From the NCBI GenBank assembly GCA_034521495.1, contig JAXHMK010000009.1:427001-491000 (forward strand): 64,000 nucleotides of DNA. The letters run 5' to 3'. Each line of letters starts with the position of its first letter. Position 1 is the stretch's first letter. The notes below the pieces were generated by a model. It was given only the letters and a program-made list of their open reading frames with translations. It did not search any database and was not told the DNA's origin. Positions 55,446 to 64,000 of this stretch are shown here, one piece after another. Origin of the DNA: Balneolaceae bacterium. GTDB lineage: Bacteria; Bacteroidota; Rhodothermia; Balneolales; Balneolaceae. The translations under genes and the position numbers were made by a program.

Positions 55446-55934
55446 ATGAAATACAAAGTGATTAAAAGTGACGATCAGTATCTTGAATACGCTGATCGAC
55501 TTGAGGAATTGGTGAGTAATGGCTTGGATAGTCAAGATGCAATTGATGAATATGAGTTACTCTACTTGTTGATTCGAGACTGGGATGATAAGCACAATTC
55601 AGTGCCAGAAATGGACCCTGTAGAGTTTATTAAATCGTTGATGGAAGATAAAGGTTTGAAGCAAACAGATTTAGTTGAAGTAGCGGGCGTAGGTAAAAGC
55701 ACGATCTCAGAGATTCTCAATTACAAAAAGAGGATGTCGAAAAAGGTGATTCGAAATCTCGCCAACCACTTCAAGATTCAGCAAGAAGCCTTAAACAAAT
55801 CATACCGGCTTGAAGGTGAGGGCATGACCTATGATTATGAGAGTAATTTTAGCTCTATAAACGTAGGAAAAGAAGAGGGCACAGCGAAGACTATGAGTAG
55901 ATCGACAAAAGGATTACCAATAAAAACATCTTGA
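55446..55934 (+). CDS. higA: HigA-family antitoxin
   Basis: A 162-residue HTH antitoxin. The XRE domain (about residues 62-112) reads DPVEFIKSLMEDKGLKQTDL and GVGKSTISEILNYKKRMSKK. The N-terminal region (EYELLYLLIRDWDDKH) is the HigA toxin-binding type. A C-terminal tail of about 40 residues past NKSYRL is unusual and low in conservation; it could be an old frame extension. Forms a pair with higB and probably represses via the palindrome at 55039. Confidence 0.88.
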   Translation: MKYKVIKSDDQYLEYADRLEELVSNGLDSQDAIDEYELLYLLIRDWDDKHNSVPEMDPVEFIKSLMEDKGLKQTDLVEVAGVGKSTISEILNYKKRMSKKVIRNLANHFKIQQEALNKSYRLEGEGMTYDYESNFSSINVGKEEGTAKTMSRSTKGLPIKTS

Positions 55935-56199
55935 CCAAAAAAATCAGATTGTCCGGCTACCTTACTGCTAAGAATAAAGAAATAAATTAAATTCTGTTTA
56001 CACTCGTTTAGATCACTCTCTTTCGATGATCAATCCAAAACAGATGTATGAAGAGTTCTTGCGAAGTCGGGAAAAAGCATAATCATCACTCACCAATCAA
56101 GTTCATTGAGCTTATTTATAAAGAAACTGAATCAAAAAACCCTTATTTTTAAAGACTCAAAAGAAATTTTAAACCTGTTGAAAATCAACTGAGGAATTT

Positions 56200-58911
56200 A
56201 TGACATCCAAGAATCCACTATCGCAAACGAAAGTAGCATTTAATACAGGATCGGGGGAGGCTCACCTTTATAGTCTCAAAAAACTGGAAGAGCTTGGCTA
56301 CGGCAACATCAGTAAACTGCCATTTACGATTAAGATTTTGTTGGAAGCTGTACTTCGGGAGTACGATGGCTTTGCAATTACAGAAGACGACATTAAGCTG
56401 TTGGCAAATTTTAATGCCAAGAATCCGGAAGGAGAGATTCCCTTCAAACCATCAAGAGTAGTTTTACAGGATTTTACCGGGGTTCCGGCTGTAGTTGATC
56501 TCGCCGCACTCCGATCTGCCATGAAACGAATGGGTGGAAGTCCAACATCCATTAACCCCCAGGTTCCTGTGGATTTAGTGATTGATCACTCCGTTCAGGT
56601 AGATATGTTTGGCCGCGATGCTGCCTTAATGTTTAACGTGGAAAAAGAGATGGAGCGTAACAACGAACGCTACCAATTTCTGAAGTGGGGTAAAGAAGCG
56701 TTTGATAATTTCCGTGTGGTTCCTCCGGGACGCGGAATTGTTCACCAGGTGAATCTTGAATACCTGGCGAAAGGAGTGTTTACGCGTGAGGAAGAGGATG
56801 GATCTACCGTTGCTTACCCGGATACACTGGTAGGTACTGATTCTCACACTACGATGATTAACGGCCTTGGAATTCTTGGCTGGGGTGTTGGCGGTATTGA
56901 AGCGGAAGCGGCGATGCTTGGACAGCCGATCTCCATGCTGGTGCCCAAAGTTGTAGGAATGAAACTGACGGGTGCTCTTCGCGAAGGAGTTACTGCAACA
57001 GACTTAACGTTGACAGTTACAGAGATGCTCCGTAAACACGGCGTGGTAGGTAAATTTGTAGAATTTTACGGCGATGGAATCAGTAATATGAGCTTGCCTG
57101 ATCGGGCAACAATTGCAAACATGTCGCCGGAATACGGTGCTACGATGGGTTTCTTTCCGGTTGACGAAGAGTCTTTGCGATATATGAAACGTACAGGCCG
57201 GGATGAAGAACTTGTGGATTTAGTTGAACATTATACGAAGGCACAGGGACTTTTCAGAACGGATGATACGGCTGATCCTGATTTTTCCTCAACTCTGGAA
57301 CTGGATCTAAGTACAGTTGAAACTTCGCTTGCAGGACCAAAATTGCCTCACGACAGGATTATTCTCAGTAATATGAAGAATACTTTTGAAAAGTCGTTGA
57401 CCAGTGATGATCCAACAATGGGTTTTAGCCTTACGCAGGAAAAACTGGCAAATAAAGGGATCTATAAGAATGGCCAGGAGATCGAGATGAAACATGGTGA
57501 CGTGGTGATTGCTGCGATCACAAGTTGTACAAATACATCGAATCCAAGTGTGATGCTGGGTGCGGGTATTGTAGCTAAAAAAGCATATGAACGAGGATTG
57601 AAAGTTCCTGAGTATGTAAAAACCTCTCTGGCCCCCGGATCTCGTGTGGTAACTGAGTATCTGAAAGAAGCGGGTCTTACTGAGTATATGGACAATCTCG
57701 GTTTTAACCTCGTTGGATATGGCTGCACCACATGTATAGGGAATTCGGGACCTCTTCCTGAACCGGTAGAAGCAGCTGTGAAGGAAGGAGATCTGATTGT
57801 GGCCGGTGTTCTTTCCGGAAATCGTAACTTCGAGGGAAGAATTCACCCATACGTGAAAGCAAATTATCTGGCATCACCACCGTTGGTTGTGGCTTATGCT
57901 TTGGCGGGAACGGTCCATATTGATCTTTCTAATGAGCCGATCGGAAAAGATAAAGACGGCAACGATGTATATTTGAAAGAGATCTGGCCTACAACGGAAG
58001 AGATTGCTGAACACCTGGACAGTGCTATTCGTCCGGAGCTGTTTGAGAAGATGTACAGCGATATTTTTGAATCTGAAACCTGGGAGAAAATTCCAGTGAA
58101 AGGCGGTGAACTGTTCGAGTGGGATGATAAATCCACTTATATCCAGGAACCCCCCTTCTTTATTGGAATGGGTGAAGAACCTGAACCTATTGAGCCTATA
58201 AAAGGTGCCAGAGTGTTGGTTAAAGTGGGCGATTCTATTACAACAGACCATATATCTCCGGCCGGAAATATCAAAGAAGATTCTCCCGCCGGAAAGTATT
58301 TGAAAGAGCATGGGGTTGAGGAAAAAGACTTTAACTCTTACGGCTCACGTCGTGGCAATGACCGTGTAATGACCCGCGGTACATTTGCAAATGTACGTTT
58401 CAAAAACCAACTGGCCCCCGGAAAAGAGGGTGGCTTCACGAAATACCATCCGACAGGTGAGATCACGACGATCTTTGATGCTTCTTTGAAATATAAAGAA
58501 TCAGATACGCCGTTGGTTGCATTGGCCGGTACTCAGTATGGAACAGGCTCATCACGAGACTGGGCTGCCAAAGGTACTGATCTCTTAGGAGTAGAATGTG
58601 TCATTGCTGTTTCTTATGAGCGAATTCACCGTTCAAATCTGATCCAGATGGGCGTACTTCCCCTTCAATTCAAAGAGGGCGACTCTGCCGACAGCCTTGG
58701 GTTGGATGGCACTGAAACATTTGATATCCATGTAGATGATGACGTGAAAGCAGGTGACGAAATTAAAGTTACCGCAACTAAAGAAGACGGTACGGAGATT
58801 GAGTTTACGACCGATTGCCGAATCGATACTCCTGTTGAAGTAGATTACTACCGAAACGGTGGAATTCTGCACAAAGTTCTCCGGGATTACGTGGAAGAGG
58901 ATAAGAAATAG
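56200..58911 (+). CDS. acnA: Aconitate hydratase A
   Basis: Interconverts citrate and isocitrate in the TCA cycle. A 903-residue AcnA/IRP-type enzyme, full length. The 4Fe-4S cluster cysteines are C443 (in [10 protein letters not shown]), C509 and C512 (in [10 protein letters not shown]). [26 protein letters not shown] and the C-terminal [11 protein letters not shown] are typical. Upstream TGAGGAATTT may serve as ribosome-binding site. It ends before a repeat (58931) and a terminator (59047). Confidence 0.98.
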   Translation: MTSKNPLSQTKVAFNTGSGEAHLYSLKKLEELGYGNISKLPFTIKILLEAVLREYDGFAITEDDIKLLANFNAKNPEGEIPFKPSRVVLQDFTGVPAVVDLAALRSAMKRMGGSPTSINPQVPVDLVIDHSVQVDMFGRDAALMFNVEKEMERNNERYQFLKWGKEAFDNFRVVPPGRGIVHQVNLEYLAKGVFTREEEDGSTVAYPDTLVGTDSHTTMINGLGILGWGVGGIEAEAAMLGQPISMLVPKVVGMKLTGALREGVTATDLTLTVTEMLRKHGVVGKFVEFYGDGISNMSLPDRATIANMSPEYGATMGFFPVDEESLRYMKRTGRDEELVDLVEHYTKAQGLFRTDDTADPDFSSTLELDLSTVETSLAGPKLPHDRIILSNMKNTFEKSLTSDDPTMGFSLTQEKLANKGIYKNGQEIEMKHGDVVIAAITSCTNTSNPSVMLGAGIVAKKAYERGLKVPEYVKTSLAPGSRVVTEYLKEAGLTEYMDNLGFNLVGYGCTTCIGNSGPLPEPVEAAVKEGDLIVAGVLSGNRNFEGRIHPYVKANYLASPPLVVAYALAGTVHIDLSNEPIGKDKDGNDVYLKEIWPTTEEIAEHLDSAIRPELFEKMYSDIFESETWEKIPVKGGELFEWDDKSTYIQEPPFFIGMGEEPEPIEPIKGARVLVKVGDSITTDHISPAGNIKEDSPAGKYLKEHGVEEKDFNSYGSRRGNDRVMTRGTFANVRFKNQLAPGKEGGFTKYHPTGEITTIFDASLKYKESDTPLVALAGTQYGTGSSRDWAAKGTDLLGVECVIAVSYERIHRSNLIQMGVLPLQFKEGDSADSLGLDGTETFDIHVDDDVKAGDEIKVTATKEDGTEIEFTTDCRIDTPVEVDYYRNGGILHKVLRDYVEEDKK

Positions 58912-58930
58912 AGGGGTTAGATTTAGAAGA

Positions 58931-59023
58931 ACCTTCAAGCGTCTGCAACAAAGTGGAACTCCTTGAAGCGTTCTGATTCTTATAAATTCATGACCTTGAA
59001 GGACCTGCAGACGCTTCAAGGTC
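58931..59023. repeat. Remote copy of the RAYT-associated repeat (family A)
   Basis: ACCTTCAAGCGTCTGCA at the left, CTCCTTGAAGCGTTCTG in the middle, and ACCTTGAAGGACCTGCAGAC then GCTTCAAGGT at the right. The core CCTTCAAGCGT and CCTTGAAGCGT words match those beside the RAYT gene at 6.8-7.7 kb, 51 kb away, so this is likely a mobilised copy of the same element. Confidence 0.75.
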
Positions 59024-59046
59024 ATTTAAGACTAATATTCTAATAT

Positions 59047-59075
59047 ACCGGGAAATGCTATCCCGGTTTTTTTTT
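59047..59075 (+). terminator. Rho-independent terminator after acnA
   Basis: ACCGGGA and TCCCGGT form a perfect stem around a short loop and are followed by nine T. It lies 13 bp before the purU start, so acnA and purU are separate transcripts or partly read through. Confidence 0.9.
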
Positions 59076-59087
59076 GTTAGGAAAAAA

Positions 59088-59924
59088 ATGCCAAATCAAA
59101 TTGTTCTTATCGATTGTCCGGATGCAAAAGGACTGGTGTATAACATCACAAAGGTGATTTATGATCTGGGTTTAAACATCATTAGTAACCACGAGTATGT
59201 AGATTCTAAATCCGGGTATTTTTTTATGAGAACTGTTCTGGAGGGAAGTTATCCTGAGGAACCGTTTAGTAAGAAATTAAACGAGGTTTTACCTGATGAT
59301 GCGAATATTCGTCTCTCAGCCATTCGAAAAAAATCGGTCGTAATTCTGGCAACGAAAGAAACCCACTGTCTGGGGGATCTGCTCCTTAGAAATGCTGATA
59401 ATGAACTTCCCTGCGATGTGAAAGCGGTTATCAGTAACCACAATCATTTAAGGGGTCTGACTGAATCCTTCAATATTCCTTACCACCATATCTCAGCCGA
59501 GGATTGTTCGCGGGAAGAACATGAACAAAAAATCTTAGCATCTCTTGATGATTATAAGCCCGAATATCTTGTGCTCGCTAAATATATGAGGATTTTTACG
59601 CCGGAGTTTATCAAACATTATCCCTATCGAATTATCAATATTCATCACTCATTTTTACCGGCCTTTATTGGGGCCTCTCCCTATCAGCAGGCGTTTGAAA
59701 GAGGAGTAAAAATCATTGGAAGCACGTCTCATTTTGTTACTGAAAATTTGGACGAAGGGCCGATTATTGTCCAGGATGTCATTCCCGTCAATCACACTTT
59801 TACAGCTGAAGGAATGGCCCAGGCCGGACGCGATATCGAAAAAAATGTATTGGCGAAATCGCTCAAATTAGTTCTCGAAAACCGAGTGTTTATCTTCAAG
59901 GATAAGACGATTGTTTTTGAATGA
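59088..59924 (+). CDS. purU: Formyltetrahydrofolate deformylase PurU
   Basis: Hydrolyses 10-formyl-THF to formate and THF, balancing the one-carbon pool used by purN and purH. An N-terminal ACT domain (about residues 1-80, IVLIDCPDAKGLVYNITKVI) is followed by a formyl-transferase domain with the catalytic Asn and His in INIHHSFLP and Asp in LDEGPII. A longer frame starts at 59055, inside the acnA terminator, so I chose the ATG at 59088, giving 278 residues. Its stop overlaps a small ORF (ATGA). Confidence 0.95.
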   Translation: MPNQIVLIDCPDAKGLVYNITKVIYDLGLNIISNHEYVDSKSGYFFMRTVLEGSYPEEPFSKKLNEVLPDDANIRLSAIRKKSVVILATKETHCLGDLLLRNADNELPCDVKAVISNHNHLRGLTESFNIPYHHISAEDCSREEHEQKILASLDDYKPEYLVLAKYMRIFTPEFIKHYPYRIINIHHSFLPAFIGASPYQQAFERGVKIIGSTSHFVTENLDEGPIIVQDVIPVNHTFTAEGMAQAGRDIEKNVLAKSLKLVLENRVFIFKDKTIVFE

Positions 59925-60013
59925 GTCATTCTGATTTCGAATCGTTGGGACAGAATATCCAAACGACAATAGAAGAGCTCCTGAACCAGACGCTTGCGCT
60001 ATCAAAGAATTAG
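59921..60013 (+). CDS. Very small ORF coupled to purU (uncertain)
   Basis: A 30-residue frame starting MSHSDFESLGQNIQ and ending ALSKN overlaps the purU stop by 4 bp. It has the composition of a real helical protein and might be the start of a lost gene. No homologue is recognised; it could be spurious. Confidence 0.25.
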   Translation: MSHSDFESLGQNIQTTIEELLNQTLALSKN

Positions 60014-60522
60014 CAATTACTCTTGATGTGGCTAAAGCCACGTATCTGTTTAGCGGCCTGACAAACAAAAAAAGTCAATCTCTTGGCACAGACCGTTGTT
60101 TCTCCCTCTCCCCTTCGCCCCTCTCCCGCGGCGGGAGAGGGGTTGGGGTGAGGGCGATACGATAAATGTAGCAGGGTTCAGCCTGGAACTGTACAAAGCC
60201 ATTTTAACTTTAAAAGCTCATCTTCCGTCAGCTAAAGCAGACGGTAATTGATTGGTCTCAATCAAATTTAAAGGTTATATCTTTTAAATTTAGTATGAGC
60301 TTTTTTACTATTTCGACCTGTTGCTTGAATCCATTAGAGGCTGTCCAAAAAGAATGTTCTTTAAGCATATAAACTCATTTTTGTCATGCCGGACCCCGAT
60401 CCGGTATCTCCAAACTTAGTTAAAGAGTGGAGATTCTGAATCGAGTTCAGAATGACATCTTTTTTGGATAGCCTCAAAATAGAACGCAAAATCGTGTGGC
60501 TTTAGCCGCATTCTCTCAAAGT
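60014..60522. other. Intergenic region packed with palindromic repeats
   Basis: Contains GTGGCTAAAGCCAC (60030s) and its inverse-oriented relative GTGGCTTTAGCCGC (60496), a family E palindrome (CCCTCTCCCGCGGCGGGAG-like, 60103-60155) and a family G element (60335-60478). No gene is supported. The type III PKS operon ends on the right side and purU on the left, so transcripts converge here. Confidence 0.7.
60335..60478. repeat. Nested palindromic element (family G)
   Basis: Outer arms GAGGCTGTCCAAAAAGA and TCTTTTTTGGATAGCCTC are near-perfect inverses. Inside lies GTCATGCCGGACCCCGATCC ... GAATCGAGTTCAGAATGACA, the same kind of inner repeat as at 35425, but with different outer arms. Confidence 0.65.
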
Positions 60523-61683
60523 TCAAACCCACCAGCTCCCCAGTCCTCTCATCGTGAAAATATTGGCTAAATGACTGTTTAATCTTGTGTTGAGTACAAC
60601 TTTAAGTATCGTTTTGTAAAATAAATTAGAGGTTTTTTTCCGCCCGAGATGCATATTAATTTCTGCTCTCCTGGCAACCTGTTTGGCAATTTTCTTCCTT
60701 TGTTTTGAGTAATTAGAAAAGAGTGCAGTTTGTTTCGATGAATCGTTCAAAGCTTTTTGAAGTGTAGAAACCGCATCGTCCGCATCCAACCAGCCGAGGT
60801 TCATACCCTGTCCGCCAATAGGACTCACAACATGAGCTGCATCCCCCGCAAGCATAACATTATTTTGATGATATGTTTCTGCTGAGTACTGCTGAACGCC
60901 AAAGCTGCTCATCATAAAATTCTCAGACTCATAAAGCGAGTGTTGAATTCTTTGTTTGATGAGTAATCTCAGTTGTGCCGGGGTAGGCTCATCAATGTAA
61001 TCATCCGTTTTTACCACCCATCGCCGTTGATGATTCGGAAGAGGAAACGACTCAATCAAACCATTCTGATGAAGATAAACGGCAGCATCAGAGCCGAATT
61101 CGGTGTTATCCTCAAAATCTCCCATGATGTAACAATCCGGGTAGGCTTCGCCTATGAATCTGATGCCCAAAGAACTTCGAACAGAGCTGTTTTTCCCATC
61201 ACAGCCGATGAGTAACCGGGATTTCAGAGAGCTTTGGATTCCATTTCGATTGAATAAAACTTCAACAGATTCTTCTTTTTGATTGATCTGATCAACTCTC
61301 GCTCCGCGAATCAAAACATTTTCGTCGAACTTTTGAACCCAATCTTCCAGAATGGCTTCCGTTTTCCATTGGGGGATAGCTAAAATAAAGGAGAAGGGTG
61401 GGGGACAGGTTTCAAACGAAATCTCCCCGAGTTTTTCAGAATTCCAGTATGCAATTCCCTTTTTAATTTTTAGACCCTCGTCCAAAAAAGAATCAACAAT
61501 TCCAGCTTTCTCAAATAGTTCGAGAGAAACCGGGTGAATGCCCAGAGATTTGGAGTGTTTATCAATCTCAGTCCTTTTTTCAAGAACTTTGCAAGAGATG
61601 TCATGCTGAATCAATCGCCCGGCCAGGTACAATCCAACCGGACCGCCGCCCACAATGATAATATCTGTTTCGGGTTTACTCAT
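60523..61683 (-). CDS. FAD-dependent monooxygenase of the type III PKS operon
   Basis: A 386-residue group A flavin hydroxylase. The N-terminal dinucleotide motif is DIIIVGGGPVGLYLAG, followed by a typical DG motif region (LIGCDGKNSSVRSSLG) and the GD motif GDAAHVVSPIGGQGMNLG. Related to UbiH/PHBH-like aromatic hydroxylases. It starts 3 bp after the methyltransferase stop. In streptomycete srsABC the third enzyme hydroxylates the alkylresorcinol ring to a hydroquinone. Here an equivalent ring hydroxylation is a reasonable inference. Confidence 0.9.
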   Translation of the reverse strand: MSKPETDIIIVGGGPVGLYLAGRLIQHDISCKVLEKRTEIDKHSKSLGIHPVSLELFEKAGIVDSFLDEGLKIKKGIAYWNSEKLGEISFETCPPPFSFILAIPQWKTEAILEDWVQKFDENVLIRGARVDQINQKEESVEVLFNRNGIQSSLKSRLLIGCDGKNSSVRSSLGIRFIGEAYPDCYIMGDFEDNTEFGSDAAVYLHQNGLIESFPLPNHQRRWVVKTDDYIDEPTPAQLRLLIKQRIQHSLYESENFMMSSFGVQQYSAETYHQNNVMLAGDAAHVVSPIGGQGMNLGWLDADDAVSTLQKALNDSSKQTALFSNYSKQRKKIAKQVARRAEINMHLGRKKTSNLFYKTILKVVLNTRLNSHLANIFTMRGLGSWWV

Positions 61684-61686
61684 ATT

Positions 61687-62385
61687 TTAAGAGCGCTCGT
61701 AGAGTGCCAATAACCGGAACGGAAACTGACGATGAACTTGCCAACTTTTGGGCAGTGCCCGTTTTAGCTCCTCTTTTTTAAAGCTTCGTTTAATAGATGT
61801 GAGCCCATCTTCCACGATAAAACTGTTTCGAAAAAATGGAGTGGCAACTACTTTGAATGAGGCATACCCAAAATCACTTCTTTCGATATCATTAAAGATC
61901 ACTTTTTTTGAGACAAGTTTTTGGGCGTCCTCACATACGGTCTTGAGCTCAGGTTCCTTCAAATGATGCATTAGGTGGTTCGATATAACGATATCAAACG
62001 ATCTGTTTTCCCGGGCCAGATCATCCGAGGTGGCATTTATAAACGAGATATTTTCAGGCCATTTTTGATCAGAAAGATATTCAAGAGCCCGTCCATCCGG
62101 CTCAATTCCTGTGATCTGAAGTTTAATTCCATCATTCTTGGCAAGCCGGTCAATCATTTTGATAATATCCCCGCCGCCACATCCAATATCTAACAATGAA
62201 TATTTTTTTGAGGAATCACTGAGAACTGGCCGAATGTGGTTTCTGTAGATATGCTGCCAACCAGAAATCAGGCGATTAATAGTTGAAAACTGTTGATAGG
62301 TGTTAAACAAAAGCACTTTATTACAATTCGGCTGATCCATTTTTTCCCTGAGATGCTCCTTCCGTTCTTTCAGAAAAAAAGACAT
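61687..62385 (-). CDS. SAM-dependent methyltransferase of the type III PKS operon
   Basis: A 232-residue class I methyltransferase. SAM motif I is LLDIGCGGGDIIKMI, followed by ITGIEPDGRALEYL and FDIVISNHLMHHL (motif post-I and catalytic loop). It starts 3 bp after the PKS stop and ends 3 bp before the monooxygenase start, so all three are one transcript. By analogy with srsB, O-methylation of a phenolic ring is likely. The substrate is unproven. Confidence 0.88.
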   Translation of the reverse strand: MSFFLKERKEHLREKMDQPNCNKVLLFNTYQQFSTINRLISGWQHIYRNHIRPVLSDSSKKYSLLDIGCGGGDIIKMIDRLAKNDGIKLQITGIEPDGRALEYLSDQKWPENISFINATSDDLARENRSFDIVISNHLMHHLKEPELKTVCEDAQKLVSKKVIFNDIERSDFGYASFKVVATPFFRNSFIVEDGLTSIKRSFKKEELKRALPKSWQVHRQFPFRLLALYERS

Positions 62386-62388
62386 GGT

Positions 62389-63489
62389 TCAGGGAGTTAT
62401 TTTTGTAAGAAGGGCTGATTCGAGTGTTAAACCCGGCCCAAAAGCCATCGCCAGAGTTTTCTCCTCTTTTTTTTCTGAGTTTTTGTTCATCAACTCTTTA
62501 AGCACAAACAAGATCGTTGCACTGCTCATATTTCCAAAATTGGATAATACACTTCTTGATGATCCCATTTTCCCTTTGGGTACAGATGTTGAAGATTCCA
62601 GTTTATCAAGAATGGCCCTGCCACCGGGATGTATTGCCCACTGATCAATTTTATTATGAGTGATCTGAAATTGATTCATCACATCAAGAAGAAAATCGTC
62701 CATTCCTTCTTTGAGAAGATCTGGAATGTAGCTCGATAAAATCATATTGAAGCCGTTATCTCCAATCGACCAGGCCATGTCATCCTCTCCTTTTTTGTTG
62801 ATGGAAGAGGCAAAACCATCAAGTCTGAAATGAGAATCTTCTGGTGTTCTGCGGCTGATAATTGCACCGCCGCCGCCGTCAGAAAAAACGGTGGATGAGA
62901 GCAGATTATCCATTTTTGAATTTGCCTGGAAATGGATTGAACAGAGCTCAACTGAAACAATGAGAACAGTAGCATCCTTATCGGCTGAACAAAACTGCTG
63001 AGCCATTTTTAAAGCCGGAATCGAAGCATAACATCCCATAAACCCCAAGTGATAGCGCTGGATGGATGGATCTAATCCAAGAGATTGGATAATATCGAAA
63101 TCGGGACCAGGGGCATAAAAACCAGTGCAGGAAACGGTGATAATATGTGTAATATCCTGTGTTTTAAATGAGGAGTTTTTTAGAAGTTTTTTGGCCACTT
63201 CAACAAAGAGTTTTCGGCCCTGTTTAATGTAGAGATCATTCCGGCTTTTGGTTCCGGGCGTAGCTCCCTGTCCGTTGAAAAAGAGTGCGGGCGTATCTCT
63301 GTTGCTAAAGTCATCAATGACGGAGTATCGGGTATCAATTCCGGAATTGGCATAGAGGTGGTGGATGATTCGTTTTTCCCGTTCTGTTGTACCCACTACA
63401 TCTTTCATAATCTCCCGGAGTTTTTCTTGTTTGAAAGAATGCCTCGGAACGGCGGTTTCTATTTGATGGATATACACGGAATTTTTCAT
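62389..63489 (-). CDS. Type III polyketide synthase (chalcone/stilbene synthase-like)
   Basis: Condenses malonyl units onto a starter acyl chain without an acyl carrier protein. The 366-residue protein has all three catalytic residues: C153 in GFMGCYASIPAL, H287 in WAIHPGGRAIL and N320 in NFGNMSSAT. TVSCTGFYAPGPDFDI and FGPGLTLESALL are also typical. Such enzymes in bacteria often take long fatty acyl starters and make alkylresorcinols or alkylpyrones. First gene of a three-gene operon with tight 3-bp spacing. A leader of about 200 bp separates it from the tandem repeats. Confidence 0.95.
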   Translation of the reverse strand: MKNSVYIHQIETAVPRHSFKQEKLREIMKDVVGTTEREKRIIHHLYANSGIDTRYSVIDDFSNRDTPALFFNGQGATPGTKSRNDLYIKQGRKLFVEVAKKLLKNSSFKTQDITHIITVSCTGFYAPGPDFDIIQSLGLDPSIQRYHLGFMGCYASIPALKMAQQFCSADKDATVLIVSVELCSIHFQANSKMDNLLSSTVFSDGGGGAIISRRTPEDSHFRLDGFASSINKKGEDDMAWSIGDNGFNMILSSYIPDLLKEGMDDFLLDVMNQFQITHNKIDQWAIHPGGRAILDKLESSTSVPKGKMGSSRSVLSNFGNMSSATILFVLKELMNKNSEKKEEKTLAMAFGPGLTLESALLTKITP

Positions 63490-63571
63490 AGAGTTAACTT
63501 TAAGCGGTCATTTGAATCTATGTACTAAAACTATTAATCTGAAACAAGCGAGCTTCGTTCAATAAATGTAC

Positions 63572-63590
63572 ACCGGACAGCTTGTCTGGC
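63572..63590. repeat. Family B palindrome
   Basis: ACCGGACAGCTTGTCTGGC, one mismatch from the family consensus, upstream of the PKS gene. Confidence 0.65.
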
Positions 63591-63684
63591 TCCACAGATT
63601 ATGGTTCCCGGAATAAACGATAAGAGAGATATCATCCGATTATGAGCCCCAAAACGCTTATTTGGAAAAATAGTATGAGTATTT

Positions 63685-64000
63685 CAGTAACGGGCAAGCT
63701 GCCCGTTGTACTTGTACGCCGGACAGCCTGTCCGGCACGACAATTGTTGTTATGTTACAGAACGGCAGGTTGTGTGTTTGAACGCTATTCATACATCCTG
63801 TTCCACACTTCCCACTGGAGTTGCGTTGGTCAGTAACGGGCAAGCTGCCCGTTGTACTTGTACGCCGGACAGCTTGTCCGGCACCACAATCTGTTCTTAT
63901 GATACAGAACGGGAGGTTGTGTGTTTGAACGCTATTCAGGCATCCTGTTCCACACTTCCCACTGGAGTTGCGTTGGTCAGTAACGGGCTGGCTTAACTTC
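63685..64000. repeat. 146-bp tandem repeat with family B palindromes
   Basis: Copy 1 starts at 63685 and copy 2 at 63831, with a third beginning at 63978 and leaving the window. Each starts CAGTAACGGGCAAGCTGCCC, contains a GCCGGACAGC.TGTCCGGC palindrome (63718-63736; 63864-63882), then TACAGAACGG and TTGAACGCTATTC and ends TGGAGTTGCGTTGGT. Copies 1 and 2 differ at a few positions. Short ORFs through this array are translations of the repeat. Confidence 0.85.

Noticed and set aside
59055-59087. Upstream start for purU
   Set aside because: This start lies inside the acnA terminator hairpin and T-run; the ATG at 59088 matches the ACT-domain start.
63642-63996. ORFs through the right-edge repeats
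   Set aside because: They translate the tandem repeat with cysteine/valine-rich nonsense and have no start signals.
63685-64000. CRISPR array
   Set aside because: Repeat unit is about 146 bp with no short unique spacers.
1-64000. Prophage or integrative element
   Set aside because: No integrase, capsid, terminase or attachment site was recognised; only RAYT and small palindromic repeats represent mobility.

Overview
The window is a bacterial chromosome segment. Gene content points to the Bacteroidota/Balneolota (FCB) group, probably a Balneolaceae-like marine or halophilic bacterium. This is inferred from a TonB receptor with a CarboxypepD_reg-like N-terminus, UPF0182 and DUF2911 proteins, lipoproteins with short lipoboxes, few Shine-Dalgarno sequences, a TAnnTTTA-type -7 promoter box, and the kinds of proteins present. 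No rRNA, tRNA, CRISPR array or prophage was recognised.

Layout. 1-6.6 kb, mostly minus strand: purH (cut by the left edge) and purN, a GNAT acetyltransferase, two very small membrane proteins, a broken PLD/cardiolipin-synthase gene, then recA-recX-AI-2E exporter with overlapping ends. 6.7-13 kb: a REP-associated tyrosine transposase (RAYT) inside its own palindromic repeats, a kynureninase-like PLP enzyme, a decayed fragment, an XRE regulator divergent from a DUF433/DUF5615 toxin-antitoxin-like pair, mnmD, a YCII protein and a porin. 13.1-20 kb, plus strand: an M20 amidohydrolase (frameshifted), a WbuC-type cupin, two Gfo/Idh/MocA oxidoreductases, ApbE and a DadA-like FAD oxidoreductase, with an intergenic cluster of DnaA-box-like sites. 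20-27.3 kb: UPF0182, small proteins, an MFS transporter, MsrA, DUF2911 and a frameshifted exported protein. 27.8-36.9 kb: a TPP-riboswitch-controlled TonB receptor, an M28 peptidase, several lipoproteins and cell-wall proteins, and a toxin-antitoxin pair with a broken toxin. 37-45.4 kb, minus strand: smc, frr, pyrH, tsf, rpsB, rpsI, rplM. 45.9-56 kb: a SWIM zinc-finger protein, a type I restriction-modification locus (hsdR, decayed P-loop ATPase, hsdM, DUF559 nuclease, hsdS) and higBA. 56.2-60 kb: acnA, then purU. 60.5-63.5 kb: a three-gene operon encoding a type III polyketide synthase, a methyltransferase and a FAD monooxygenase. The right edge holds a 146-bp tandem repeat.

The most interesting system is the type III PKS/methyltransferase/monooxygenase operon. 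It has the same three activities as actinobacterial srsABC, which makes alkylresorcinol-derived phenolic lipids and quinones. The second is the type I RM locus: frame disruptions are concentrated in the two target-recognition domains of hsdS and in an accessory ATPase gene, while the conserved segments stay open. Several palindromic repeat families (RAYT-associated, CCGGACAGCTTGTCCGG-type, CCCTCTCC/GGAGAGGG-type and others) fill most intergenic spaces. Several otherwise well-formed genes carry single extra bases, so real decay and assembly error both need to be considered.
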